Source of the DNA: a virus
Direction: 5' to 3' (one strand)
Length of the DNA: 44,599 nucleotides
Virus record (IMG/VR): IMGVR_UViG_3300045253_000092
Location: 1-44,599 of that record
Both the position numbers and the translations under genes were made by a program. Of the stretch, positions 23,980 to 32,406 are shown one piece after another (positions within the stretch are counted from its first letter, which is position 1; every line of letters begins with the position of its first letter). A model generated the notes under the pieces. The model saw nothing but the letters and a program-made list of their open reading frames with translations, was not told where the DNA came from and made no database searches.

Positions 23980-24536
23980 GCCGCAACAAACAGGCGAATC
24001 AGCGCTTTCGCCCTACGCCGGCACCAAAGGACTACGATCCTGGATGGCTGGATCAGCAGTTCCGCACGCTGGAGCAGGTACTCTCGCTCGCCACGGCGAC
24101 GCTGGAGGGCGGCCCGATCACCGGACAGACCATCGGCTATGATTTTCCCTTCTCTGGCTACGACAACACGCTGGGTGGCGCTGACGCGACGATCCGCCTA
24201 CGCCTCGTCACGGAGTGCATCTTTGAGCCGCTGTTCTTCGGCGTGACGGCGCACTCGGTCACGGTGGTGGCTACTACGTGCGCGCTGCGCTACGGGACGG
24301 CCGAGACAGACGTGCTGTCGGCCACGCCGATCACTCTCGCCGTGGGAACGAACTTGCAGACCAATCGCGCGGCGTCCGCCGACTTCGCGGTGACGGAGAT
24401 TCCGCGGCAGACCATCTTGACGGTGGTACTCGTCGTGCCCATCGGCGCGGCGCTGGAGGGCTTCGGAGCTCGGCTGGTGGGCTATCGCGGCGGCCGTATC
24501 CCGGCGGCGGGAACAACCGGAACACTAGGGAGGTAG
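23976..24536 (+). CDS. Hypothetical virion protein, 186 aa
   Basis: ATG overlaps the previous stop (ATGA). Residues 1-45 are polar and helical (RTLEQVLSLATATLEGG); the rest is beta-rich (IRLRLVTECIFEPLFFGVTA, VTVVATTCALRYG, ILTVVLVVPIGAALEG). Looks like a tail or fibre accessory domain. No family recognised. Confidence 0.65.
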   Translation: MSRNKQANQRFRPTPAPKDYDPGWLDQQFRTLEQVLSLATATLEGGPITGQTIGYDFPFSGYDNTLGGADATIRLRLVTECIFEPLFFGVTAHSVTVVATTCALRYGTAETDVLSATPITLAVGTNLQTNRAASADFAVTEIPRQTILTVVLVVPIGAALEGFGARLVGYRGGRIPAAGTTGTLGR

Positions 24537-24540
24537 ACGA

Positions 24541-25404
24541 GTGGGCCTGAATGACTTCCTATACGGCACGCCGCCCACCACGTCTTTCCTGAAGACTGGC
24601 GGGACGCAGGCTCCCTTGGCGAGCTTCGCCAAGTCGATGGGCAACTATCTCAAGGGGCTCATCGGCCAGCCGGCGCCGGTCTATCAGGGCAAGCTGGATC
24701 CGGGGCTTTCGCCGACGCTCCAGAACATCGGTCAGATGCTCCAGGGCTACGCGATGCGGACGCCGGAGGTGATCGCCGGGGCGAGCGGCGGCCTGCCGGG
24801 CGGGTACATGGCGGCTTACAAGCCGCCGCCGGCCTGGGATCCGACCAACTCCTACAACTTCGCCTTCAAGTCGCCGAACTTCCCGGCGATGCGTGGGTAC
24901 TTCGGCAATCCGGCGGTGCCGGCGTCGGGCGGTGGCAGCGGAGCGCAGGCGCCGTTTATGCCGGTGGGTCCGGGCACCGCGGCGGGCTGGCCCGGCTTCG
25001 CTGGCGGCCAGCAGTTCAACTTCGGCTTCAACGGCGGCGCTGGGCCGACGCAGATGGGGCAGGCGGTGTCGTCTGGCGGCCAGCCGAATGGCGGCCTATC
25101 GTCAGCCCTCATGGCGATGCTGGGCGGTGGCGGCGGCCCCGGAGGCCCCGGTGGTGGCCCTGGAGCTCCGGGAATGTCTTCCGGAGGTGGTGGAGCGAAT
25201 CAGGGATTCGGTGGCATCCCTGGTGGCGTGAGCGGTTGGGGCGCCGGTCCTACTGCCGGCGGCGGCAACTACGCCGTGGGTAACATGCCGATGCACAGCG
25301 GGCCGATGCAGCAGGGCGGCTCGAACAACATCGCGTCGCTGCTCCAGGCGCTCATGGGCGGTCAACAGCAGCAACAGCCGGGTGCTCCCGGCGGAGGTTG
25401 GTGA
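24541..25404 (+). CDS. Gly/Gln-rich virion-associated protein, 287 aa
   Basis: GTG with GGGAGG eight bases upstream. Residues 1-90 are ordinary (FLYGTPPTTSFLKTGG, FAKSMGNYLKGLIG); after residue 110 the protein is low-complexity, rich in Gly, Pro, Gln and Met, with a GGGGGPGGPGGGPG run. Probably disordered. Followed directly by a second protein of this kind. Such proteins may pack inside the virion or tail; function unknown. Confidence 0.65.
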   Translation: MGLNDFLYGTPPTTSFLKTGGTQAPLASFAKSMGNYLKGLIGQPAPVYQGKLDPGLSPTLQNIGQMLQGYAMRTPEVIAGASGGLPGGYMAAYKPPPAWDPTNSYNFAFKSPNFPAMRGYFGNPAVPASGGGSGAQAPFMPVGPGTAAGWPGFAGGQQFNFGFNGGAGPTQMGQAVSSGGQPNGGLSSALMAMLGGGGGPGGPGGGPGAPGMSSGGGGANQGFGGIPGGVSGWGAGPTAGGGNYAVGNMPMHSGPMQQGGSNNIASLLQALMGGQQQQQPGAPGGGW

Positions 25405-25405
25405 G

Positions 25406-26455
25406 ATGCCATTCGGTGGACCCTTCGGCGACACTCCGCTGGGCGGCGGCGGTTACGCGCAGAACTGGATGCAGAACCATCCGCAGCAGCCGCCTCCCGG
25501 CGGCATGGGCATCATGGACCCGATCCGGCAGCAAGTGCCCGGCGGCGGCATGGCGAAGCCCAATTTCAACAACCGCATCCCCGGAGGCCCGCATGAGGGC
25601 GGCGGGTACGGCGGTGGTCCGATGCCGCCCTACGGTGGCGGCGGCAGCCTCGGCCTGGGCGGTTTCCAGTCGTGGGGCGGCGGCCAGCCGGTGCGTCCGC
25701 CGAACGGCATGTTCCCGCCGCAGGGCGGCAACGGCCGTGGTGGCGGCATCATGCCCGGTGGCGGTGGTGGCGGGTACGGCACGGCTGTTGGCGGCGGCCT
25801 CAACCCCGGCGCGCAGGCTGGTGGCGTGCAGAGCACTGGCGGCGGGCAGGCCAGCGGCTTCGGTGGGATCCACGGCGGCCTGGGAGGCTTCCAGCCGGGC
25901 CAGCTCCAGCAGCAGGGCGGGCAGTGGGGAGGCATGGGCCAGCATGGCGGCTTCCAGCCGCTCGGCGCGCACGCGATGGGGCAGATGCCGCCGCCCAACA
26001 TGGGCGCCAGTCAGCCGCCGGGCTCGCCGTTCATGCCGCCGGGGCAGCAGCAGGCTCAGCAGGCGCAACAGCAGGACATGATGCGGTCGATCAACCAGAT
26101 GCAGCCGGGACAGCAGGGCGGCGCTGAGCGGGCGCCGTGGATGGGCGGTATGCAGCAGCCGACTCCGCCGTGGATGCAGGGGCCGGGCGGTGGGCCGCCG
26201 GGGGGGATCTTCTATCCGACCCCTGGCCGTGTGGTGACTGGCGCCGGCGGATTTAGCAACATGCAGCCACCGGGCGGTGGCCCGCCGCCGCAACAGCCGC
26301 CGATGTGGGATCCCCGCAACGTCGGCGGTGCGCCGTACCAAGTGAATCCCGGCTACGGCGGGCCGCAGATGCCGCCGCCACAACAGCCGCAACCGCCCAG
26401 CAGCGTCGGCACCGATCCCAACACCGGCGCGGGCTTCTCCACTGGCTGGTGGTAA
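25406..26455 (+). CDS. Gly/Pro/Gln/Met-rich low-complexity protein, 349 aa
   Basis: ATG 25406 just after the previous stop. Nearly the whole length is low-complexity (GYAQNWMQNHPQQPPPGG, GGGGSLGLGGFQSWGGGQPV, FMPPGQQQAQQAQQQDMM). No folded domain is visible. High GC3 and exact gene spacing show that it is translated. Could be a virion-internal filler, an ejection lubricant or a condensate-forming protein; all of this is speculation. Confidence 0.65.
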   Translation: MPFGGPFGDTPLGGGGYAQNWMQNHPQQPPPGGMGIMDPIRQQVPGGGMAKPNFNNRIPGGPHEGGGYGGGPMPPYGGGGSLGLGGFQSWGGGQPVRPPNGMFPPQGGNGRGGGIMPGGGGGGYGTAVGGGLNPGAQAGGVQSTGGGQASGFGGIHGGLGGFQPGQLQQQGGQWGGMGQHGGFQPLGAHAMGQMPPPNMGASQPPGSPFMPPGQQQAQQAQQQDMMRSINQMQPGQQGGAERAPWMGGMQQPTPPWMQGPGGGPPGGIFYPTPGRVVTGAGGFSNMQPPGGGPPPQQPPMWDPRNVGGAPYQVNPGYGGPQMPPPQQPQPPSSVGTDPNTGAGFSTGWW

Positions 26456-26599
26456 ATGATCGGCCCGAAGCTCAGCTTCCCGCATCTCAACTTCGACCGC
26501 GAGGGGGCCGGCGGCGGCCCCAGCGGATCCGGTTTGCTGCTGGAGACTGGCGGGGGGTATCTTCAACTCGAGAACGGCTCGTACATTTTGCTGGAATGA
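26456..26599 (+). CDS. Tiny beta-repeat protein, 47 aa
   Basis: ATG directly after the previous TAA. Product MIGPKLSFPHLNFDREG..., ending GLLLETGGGYLQLENGSYIL with a short rest. The LLLETGG-LQLENG-ILLE repeat is a known motif at the ends of phage tail proteins and in small companions of fibres. Possibly a fibre tip or trimerisation piece. Confidence 0.6.
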   Translation: MIGPKLSFPHLNFDREGAGGGPSGSGLLLETGGGYLQLENGSYILLE

Positions 26600-26607
26600 G
26601 GTAGGCG

Positions 26608-27882
26608 ATGGCCGACACCAAACTTTCCGCTCTCGCCGCCGCCGTTAGCATTGCGGACACGGATCTGCTCTATGCCGCCGTGGGTGGAGTGAGCAAGTCC
26701 GTCACGCCCGCGGTGCTGCGGACGCAGCTCACGTCAGTGACATTGCCGGTGACTGCCGGTGGGACCGGAGCGACCACCCTTACCGCGCACGGCGTGCTGA
26801 TCGGCGCTGGGACCAGCGCGGTAGCCATCACCGGTGCAGGCACAAGCGGCCAGGTACTGACGAGCAACGGTGCGAGCGCTGACCCGACGTTCCAGGCGGC
26901 TAGTGGTGCCAATCCTGCCGGTAGCGGCAGTGAGATCAACGCTCGCAGCAACGCCACAACCTTTCAGGCGGTGACAGGTAGCAGCACCACATCGGGCGGT
27001 ATCGCGCTTGTCGAGCAGACGGCTGCCAACGTGCCGCTGTCCGTCACCGGCGCTGCGTCGCAGAGCGGCGACCTGCTCCAGCTAACAGCAAATGGCGGCA
27101 CAGCCGGCGCCCTCTTTAAGATCGGCTCTGCTGGTCGTGTGTTTATCCCTAACGCCGGCAACGCGTCTGCGCCTCAATTACAAATTGGTGACGCGTCGAC
27201 AGGATACGGGTTTTTCAGAAATTCTGCCGATGACGGCACCGTGGTCTATCTGGCGACGAACAGCGTAGGGACGTTTAGTTTTCGCGCCTCCGGCTATATG
27301 GGGATGATCTCTGGTGGCACCCTGTTTTGGACTAACTCCTCGACTAGTTCAAACATTGGGTCTGGTGACACTGGAATAACCCGCTCTGCCCCCAAGGTCA
27401 TTGCCTTTGGTGATAGCCAATCAAACGCGAACGGCTGGTACAACTACGCCGGCACCTCCCGCGTCACCGCCGACGTAACCAACGCCACCGCCACGATGGC
27501 GGCAATCACGGGGCTGTCAGCCGCCCTCATCGCCGGCCGCGCGTACCAAGTCACCCTCTCTGTCAAGTGCGTTAACAGCGCCGCTGCCGAGGGTATCCAG
27601 TTTGACTTCAACGGCGGTGCCGCTACAGCCACTGACTTCTGGATGGCCGCTGGCATTCTCGCCAGCGGTGGCACCGACGTAGTAGGTACAAACATCTCCA
27701 CGACGCTGGGCGGCGCCATCAACTTCACCACCTTCACTGGCGAGTCGGTCGTCACCTTCACCGGCTATATCAAGTGCAACGCCGCCGGCACCTTCATTCC
27801 GCGCATGGCCGAGAACACCACGGCTGTTGGCACCGCTACTGTCCGCAAGGGGTCGTGGATGACGTTGGTTGACGTGCCGTAA
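26608..27882 (+). CDS. Tail fibre protein, 424 aa
   Basis: Host-contact fibre. N-terminal KLSALAAAVSIADTDLLYAA is the usual attachment segment; then TLPVTAGGTGATTLTAHGVL, IGAGTSAVAITGAGTSGQVL and TSNGASADPTFQAA repeats typical of fibre shafts; the C-terminal 150 residues (WYNYAGTSRVTADVTNATAT and on to GSWMTLVDVP) form a beta domain, likely the receptor binder. No chaperone or peptidase domain is seen. Codon use in the middle (27160-27430) has more A/T, which suggests exchange of that part. Confidence 0.8.
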   Translation: MADTKLSALAAAVSIADTDLLYAAVGGVSKSVTPAVLRTQLTSVTLPVTAGGTGATTLTAHGVLIGAGTSAVAITGAGTSGQVLTSNGASADPTFQAASGANPAGSGSEINARSNATTFQAVTGSSTTSGGIALVEQTAANVPLSVTGAASQSGDLLQLTANGGTAGALFKIGSAGRVFIPNAGNASAPQLQIGDASTGYGFFRNSADDGTVVYLATNSVGTFSFRASGYMGMISGGTLFWTNSSTSSNIGSGDTGITRSAPKVIAFGDSQSNANGWYNYAGTSRVTADVTNATATMAAITGLSAALIAGRAYQVTLSVKCVNSAAAEGIQFDFNGGAATATDFWMAAGILASGGTDVVGTNISTTLGGAINFTTFTGESVVTFTGYIKCNAAGTFIPRMAENTTAVGTATVRKGSWMTLVDVP

Positions 27883-28313
27883 TGAGGCGCTGGTTGTCAC
27901 TGCTACTCGCCTTCGCCTTCGGCTGCCACGGCAGCTCCCCGGCAGAGCCTATCGGCGGCAAGTCTCTCGCCACTCCCTACGGCGTAGTCATCGTGCAAAC
28001 CAACGGCTACGCCTTCGACGAGTCGGCGGCGGTCTGCGCCATCGTTGCCGGCTACCAAGACGCGGCCAAGCAAGATCGCCGCGCGACGCAAGTCTCGACG
28101 CGCGGCCTTGTCATTTCCGTGGTGGCAATGCCCGAGGGCGTGGCGGCTCAGTACCTGCCGTTCTACACCATGATCCAGGTGGCGCCGGGACAAGAGCGAG
28201 CACTCACGGCGGAGACGCTACACTTCCTCTGTCACCGCCTCGGTGGAGATAGCTGTTGCGCTGCCGCAGATCGCGGCGGTGCGGTTAACTGCAAGGGAGA
28301 CTCCAATGGATGA
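27882..28313 (+). CDS. Predicted lipoprotein, 143 aa
   Basis: ATG overlaps the fibre stop (TAATG). Residues 1-15 are a lipoprotein signal (MRRWLSLLLAFAFGC) with the lipobox AFGC, so mature protein would start at Cys15 and attach to a host membrane. The mature part contains GVVIVQTNGYAFDES, AVCAIVAGYQDAAKQD and ETLHFLCHRLGGDSCC (possible metal or disulfide site). Candidate for superinfection exclusion or lysis; no family recognised. Confidence 0.65.
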   Translation: MRRWLSLLLAFAFGCHGSSPAEPIGGKSLATPYGVVIVQTNGYAFDESAAVCAIVAGYQDAAKQDRRATQVSTRGLVISVVAMPEGVAAQYLPFYTMIQVAPGQERALTAETLHFLCHRLGGDSCCAAADRGGAVNCKGDSNG

Positions 28314-28572
28314 GCCGCAGGTCCGTAGTTCCGTCCTTCTGACCGCCGAGGAAGCCGCGTTCGTGTGGCGCCTCATCAACGCGGTGCCGGCGATCCCCGG
28401 CAACATGGTCAAGGTAGCCGCGGCGGTGGTCGCCCGCGTGGAGGCAGCGGCAACGCCGGCTGACGGGCAGGCCGACGTGGTGATCGCGCCGCACGTCCGC
28501 AAGCGGCGCCAGCCGCGCGTGAAGGTAGAGGCGGTGGTCAACGGCAGCGAGGCGGCGGGCGCGCCGGTCTAG
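28306..28572 (+). CDS. Small hypothetical protein, 88 aa
   Basis: ATG 28306 with GGGAGA upstream, overlapping the lipoprotein gene by eight bases. Product: SSVLLTAEEAAFVWRLINAV, an Ala/Val-rich helix (VAAAVVARVEAAATPADG) and a basic end (HVRKRRQPRVKVEA). No membrane segment. No family recognised. Confidence 0.6.
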   Translation: MDEPQVRSSVLLTAEEAAFVWRLINAVPAIPGNMVKVAAAVVARVEAAATPADGQADVVIAPHVRKRRQPRVKVEAVVNGSEAAGAPV

Positions 28573-28575
28573 GCG

Positions 28576-29985
28576 ATGCCATACGAGGGCGGCTACGGAG
28601 GCTACGCGCCGGACCAGCTCGGCGGTGTCATCGACACGTCCGGCGGGGGCCTCGATCCCGGCTTCGCGTGGAGTACGGCTCCCGGCGGCCAGTTTCCCGG
28701 CGGTGAGTATTTCGCCAACGAGCTGGCGACCGCCCTCGGCCTCACTCCGGAGCAGTTTACTCAGCGCATGGCCGCCAATCCGCAGTACAAGAACATTCTG
28801 GAGGGCCTCCACGGCACCGGAATTACGGGCGGTATTGGCGGCCTCGCGCGCATGTTCGGGAGCAACATCCGCAACAGCAGCGGTGTGGGTGGCGTGTCGG
28901 ACAACTACGGCATCGCGGACAACAACATGTTCAGCGGTCCCGGCGGTGCCTACGGTCCATTCAGCGGGCCGACGCGCGGCCTGGCGGACCAGAACGTGGC
29001 GCCCAACGGCATGGCCGACTTCCCCGACTTCGGCCAGTTCGGCTCGCAGCCCAACAACGGTAGCAGTGCGACTACCCCTGGCAAGCACCACGGCGGCGGC
29101 GACGCCGTGACGCCGCACGGTCTGCCGGTCTATCCCGGCGTCAACTACACGCCGAGCTTCCTCGGCTGGCAGCCGGTGGACGTGTGGGCTGGCCAGCAGT
29201 TGAACCAGCATCCGACGTTCGTGGGCGGCGGCCAACTGCCGCAGGCGCCCGGCGGCCTGCCGCTGGCGCCGGCCGGCGGCGGCAAGAAGCCCAAGAAGGG
29301 CGGCGGGCTCGGTGGCAAGCCTCCGGTGCCGATGGGCAACGGCAAGGGTGGCGGCGTGCTGACTGGCCTTGGCGGCGGCGGTGGCGCTACGAAGCCGCCC
29401 GGGGGCACCGCTGGTAGCGATCAGCAGCAGTTCACACCAGAGCAGCTCAAGACGCTCCTGGGGCTCATGCAGGGCGCCACGGGGGCAGATCCAAACACGG
29501 CGATGGGCGTCCTCGGCTCTATCGGTCGGCATCTCGGCCCCGGCCTGGGACAGATGGCCGGCACGCAGACCGGCTTCAATACGTCAGACCTGTTCGGCAA
29601 CACCCGTGGCGCCTTCGACGATCCCACCGCTGGAGTGCGTAACACGGCGGGCATGCCCAACCAGACGCCCATCTCGCCGGCCCTGTTCGCCACGCTGTTC
29701 GGGGAGACTGGCCTCGGCGGCGAGGCGGCCTACCGCGATTTCATGATGAGCCAGGGCATGAGTAAGCCGGAGGTGGACTCTCTGCTCGGTGCGGCCCCGA
29801 GCAGCTCCGTGGTGCGTGGCCCAGGCGGGTATCAGTTTGAGCAGAACGCGGGTGAGCCCATCGCGTGGGGCGGCTCGGGAGCGTCGCCGGGGGCTGGCAT
29901 GTCTGGCGTCGGCAGCGGTGGTGGCGCGTTCTCGTCGCTGGGCGATCTCGACCGCACCGGCAGTGGCTACATCTTCAAGATTTGA
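28576..29985 (+). CDS. Gly-rich internal virion protein, 469 aa
   Basis: ATG three bases after the previous stop. Ordinary stretches (residues 45-90, FANELATALGLTPEQFTQRM; 275-330, QQFTPEQLKTLLGLMQGATG; 360-390, LFATLFGETGLGGEAAYRDF) alternate with Gly/Pro/Lys-rich linkers (GGGKKPKKGGGLGGKPP). First of four large proteins in a row that by place and make-up are probably ejected with the DNA. No family recognised. Confidence 0.65.
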   Translation: MPYEGGYGGYAPDQLGGVIDTSGGGLDPGFAWSTAPGGQFPGGEYFANELATALGLTPEQFTQRMAANPQYKNILEGLHGTGITGGIGGLARMFGSNIRNSSGVGGVSDNYGIADNNMFSGPGGAYGPFSGPTRGLADQNVAPNGMADFPDFGQFGSQPNNGSSATTPGKHHGGGDAVTPHGLPVYPGVNYTPSFLGWQPVDVWAGQQLNQHPTFVGGGQLPQAPGGLPLAPAGGGKKPKKGGGLGGKPPVPMGNGKGGGVLTGLGGGGGATKPPGGTAGSDQQQFTPEQLKTLLGLMQGATGADPNTAMGVLGSIGRHLGPGLGQMAGTQTGFNTSDLFGNTRGAFDDPTAGVRNTAGMPNQTPISPALFATLFGETGLGGEAAYRDFMMSQGMSKPEVDSLLGAAPSSSVVRGPGGYQFEQNAGEPIAWGGSGASPGAGMSGVGSGGGAFSSLGDLDRTGSGYIFKI

Positions 29986-29994
29986 GGTGAGCAG

Positions 29995-31038
29995 ATGCCA
30001 ATGACACTGGCGACCGGCGAGGGTGGTGGCGCGCTGGGCCAGGGCGTTAGCCCGCCCGCTACTCCGGCCTACGACCCGAACCAGTACGGCGCGGTGAGCG
30101 GCAGTGCGTGGAACACGCAGCCGGGTCCGTGGATGACGCCAGGCAGCGGCAGCACTCCCGCCACAGGCGCCGACGCGGGCTCGGGCGCCGGCAGTGGCTA
30201 CGCCTCGCTGATGGGCAACATGGACACGCTCGCCAAGCAGCCGATCCAGGGCGTCAATGGCACTCCCTACGGCAATCCGCCGAACAACATTCCGGGGATG
30301 CCTGGCTTCACGCAGATCAACGACTACTACAAGAGCCTGATCCCGGTCTACCAAGATCAGTCCAACCAAGCTCTGCGCGGCGCCATGTCCACTGCTGGCT
30401 TCGGCGGGACTCGCTACGGCTCGGCGGCGGCCAACTCGGCTGCCGACGTGGGCGCTCGCTACAACAATCAGATGCAGTCTCAGATCAACCAGATGAGCCA
30501 GGGCCAGATCAACTCCGATCTGGACCGGGCGATGCAGCAGTACATCTCGGACAATCAGCTCCAGGCCGCCGACCAGCAGGGCGCCGCAGCGCAGCAGTCG
30601 GCCTACTACAACTACATCCTCGGCCAGCAAGGGCTGGAGCAGAAGGCCAACGAAGACGCGCTCAACTACTCGCTGGGCTCGGGCCAGATGGGGCTGGACT
30701 ACTACAACGCGGACCAGTCGGCCAACCAGTTTGCGATGCAGTATCCCTATCAGGCCGCGCTGTGGCAGAACCAGATCTTCCAGGGTCAAGTGGACCCGGC
30801 GATGCAGTTCGGCCAGTACGAGCAGGGGCGGCAGGACCAGTTCAGCAACCTCGCGTATCAGGACTGGAATCAGAACAAGTACGGCATGCTGCCGATGCTG
30901 GGCGGCTGGGCGGCTGGGATCAATGCCGGCAGTCCCGGCAGCGTGATCCCATATCAGTCGAGTCCGGGTACGCCGAGCCAGGCCAATACGTTGGGCTCGC
31001 TGCTCGGCGGGCTCGCTGGACTCTTCGGCGGCGGGTAA
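29995..31038 (+). CDS. Internal virion (ejection) protein, 347 aa
   Basis: ATG with GAGGTGAG upstream. Disordered start (residues 1-85), then a long Gln/Asn-rich helical region: YYKSLIPVYQDQSNQALRGA, GGTRYGSAAANSAADVGARY, LDRAMQQYISDNQLQAADQQ, and a hydrophobic Gly-rich tail (LGSLLGGLAGLFGGG) that may insert in membranes. This GGTRYGS plus helical Gln-rich pattern is known from phage proteins of the ejection set. Exact function inferred. Confidence 0.65.
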   Translation: MPMTLATGEGGGALGQGVSPPATPAYDPNQYGAVSGSAWNTQPGPWMTPGSGSTPATGADAGSGAGSGYASLMGNMDTLAKQPIQGVNGTPYGNPPNNIPGMPGFTQINDYYKSLIPVYQDQSNQALRGAMSTAGFGGTRYGSAAANSAADVGARYNNQMQSQINQMSQGQINSDLDRAMQQYISDNQLQAADQQGAAAQQSAYYNYILGQQGLEQKANEDALNYSLGSGQMGLDYYNADQSANQFAMQYPYQAALWQNQIFQGQVDPAMQFGQYEQGRQDQFSNLAYQDWNQNKYGMLPMLGGWAAGINAGSPGSVIPYQSSPGTPSQANTLGSLLGGLAGLFGGG

Positions 31039-31041
31039 GAC

Positions 31042-32406
31042 ATGGCCGGCTACAAGGTCATCGCTACCGGCTTCAGCGATCCGGGCTTCTACCAGGATCA
31101 GCAGCAGCGGCTCGCCATGATGCTGTCGGGCCTGTCGCAGCAGGCGGAGCAGCGCAAGCAAGCCGAGGACGAGCAAGAGCAGCAGGAGATGAAGCAGGTG
31201 CTCTCGCTGATCCAAGACACGAGCTTGCCGCCCGACGCGCGGGCCTCGATGGCGAACGACCTGTCAGTGCGCTACGGCGAGAAATATCCGTGGATCAAGG
31301 ATCTGGCGAGCAGCCTCGGCGGCCAAGCTGGCGCGCGGCAGGCCATCGCGCAGCAGTGGCAGGACGCCGGTACGAGCTTCCAGAAGCGGCTGTCGGACCT
31401 GACAACGACGCAGCAGCAGCAGTCCGAGGTGTTGCAGGCCGCGCCAGACGAGGTGCCGCACGACGGCGGCGCGGCCGTGGGAACGATCCCCAACGTGGCG
31501 AAGATCGCCGGCCAGCAGCTTCTCCAGCAGCAGACTTCGCCCTTCTGGCGGGCCTACGGCGAGCTGACGCCTCCCGCGCAGGCGATGGTGGCGGCGTACT
31601 ACAAGCAGCAGGGGCTCGGGGATCAGGTGCCGTTCCCGGACTACAGCCGGATGAACCCGCAGATCGCTCAGGTGGCCGCCATGTACGGCACCAGCAGCCC
31701 GCAGTATCAGGCGGCTATCCAGTCCAGCACCGGGTTGTCCATGAGCGCCGCCGAGAAGCAGAAGCTCGATCTGGAAGACCAGCAGACGACGCAGCAGGCG
31801 CTCGCCGCCCACGGCATGCGGCAGCAGGAGCACGGGCAAATCGCCTCAGACGCTCGCGCGCTGCAAGCTCAGCGGGCGGCCGACTCCACAAAGCTGGCAC
31901 AGCTCCACGCCAATCTTCAGCTCAGCACCGGCCAGCAGCTCATTCAGGACCGCGCGGCGGCCCGGCCTGCGGGCACGACCGGCGCGGCGACAGATATCAA
32001 TTCGTTCTACAAGGGCATCGAGCCGCAGGTCAAGTCGTTCACCACGCCGCAGCAGGGGCCAGACGGCACGGTGGCGCCGCCGATGAGTCGCCGGGACGCT
32101 GTAGCTAGGGTGGTGGGCCAGAACGTCCCCGAGTTGCAACAGGCGTTCACCGACGCGGCCGACAAGATTTCCACCATGCCCCTGCCCGATGCCATCAAGA
32201 TTGCGCGGGTCAAGAAGCTGCACGACACCATCGCGTCCTCTCTCTTGCGCCGCGTCGATCCTTGGTCGCTGGCCGCGCACGTTCGCCAGTCAGCCGGACT
32301 GCCGATAGCGCAGCAGCCCACGGGTCCGCAGGTGCCTCCCGCTCCCGACGTGTCACAGCCGATGATGCAGGACCAGGGCGGCGAGGAAGAGGATGGGCAG
32401 CAGTAG
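31042..32406 (+). CDS. Internal virion (ejection) protein, 454 aa
   Basis: ATG four bases after the previous stop; overlaps the giant protein gene by 14 bases. Almost all helical and Gln-rich: LAMMLSGLSQQAEQRKQAED, QQWQDAGTSFQKRLSDLTTT, QAMVAAYYKQQGLGDQVPFP, LALxQR-type heptads around residues 255-310. No enzymatic motif is seen. By order and composition comparable to internal core proteins of T7-like and P22-like phages. Confidence 0.65.
   Translation: MAGYKVIATGFSDPGFYQDQQQRLAMMLSGLSQQAEQRKQAEDEQEQQEMKQVLSLIQDTSLPPDARASMANDLSVRYGEKYPWIKDLASSLGGQAGARQAIAQQWQDAGTSFQKRLSDLTTTQQQQSEVLQAAPDEVPHDGGAAVGTIPNVAKIAGQQLLQQQTSPFWRAYGELTPPAQAMVAAYYKQQGLGDQVPFPDYSRMNPQIAQVAAMYGTSSPQYQAAIQSSTGLSMSAAEKQKLDLEDQQTTQQALAAHGMRQQEHGQIASDARALQAQRAADSTKLAQLHANLQLSTGQQLIQDRAAARPAGTTGAATDINSFYKGIEPQVKSFTTPQQGPDGTVAPPMSRRDAVARVVGQNVPELQQAFTDAADKISTMPLPDAIKIARVKKLHDTIASSLLRRVDPWSLAAHVRQSAGLPIAQQPTGPQVPPAPDVSQPMMQDQGGEEEDGQQ

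Noticed and set aside
25352-26566. 404-residue antisense frame over the Gly-rich gene
   Set aside because: His/Ala/Leu/Arg-rich shadow of Gly/Pro/Gln codons; no start signal.
30108-32108. 666-residue frame in another phase over the internal protein genes
   Set aside because: Spans two real genes with their own ribosome sites; composition (Arg/Gly/Ala/Gln) is that of a frame shadow.
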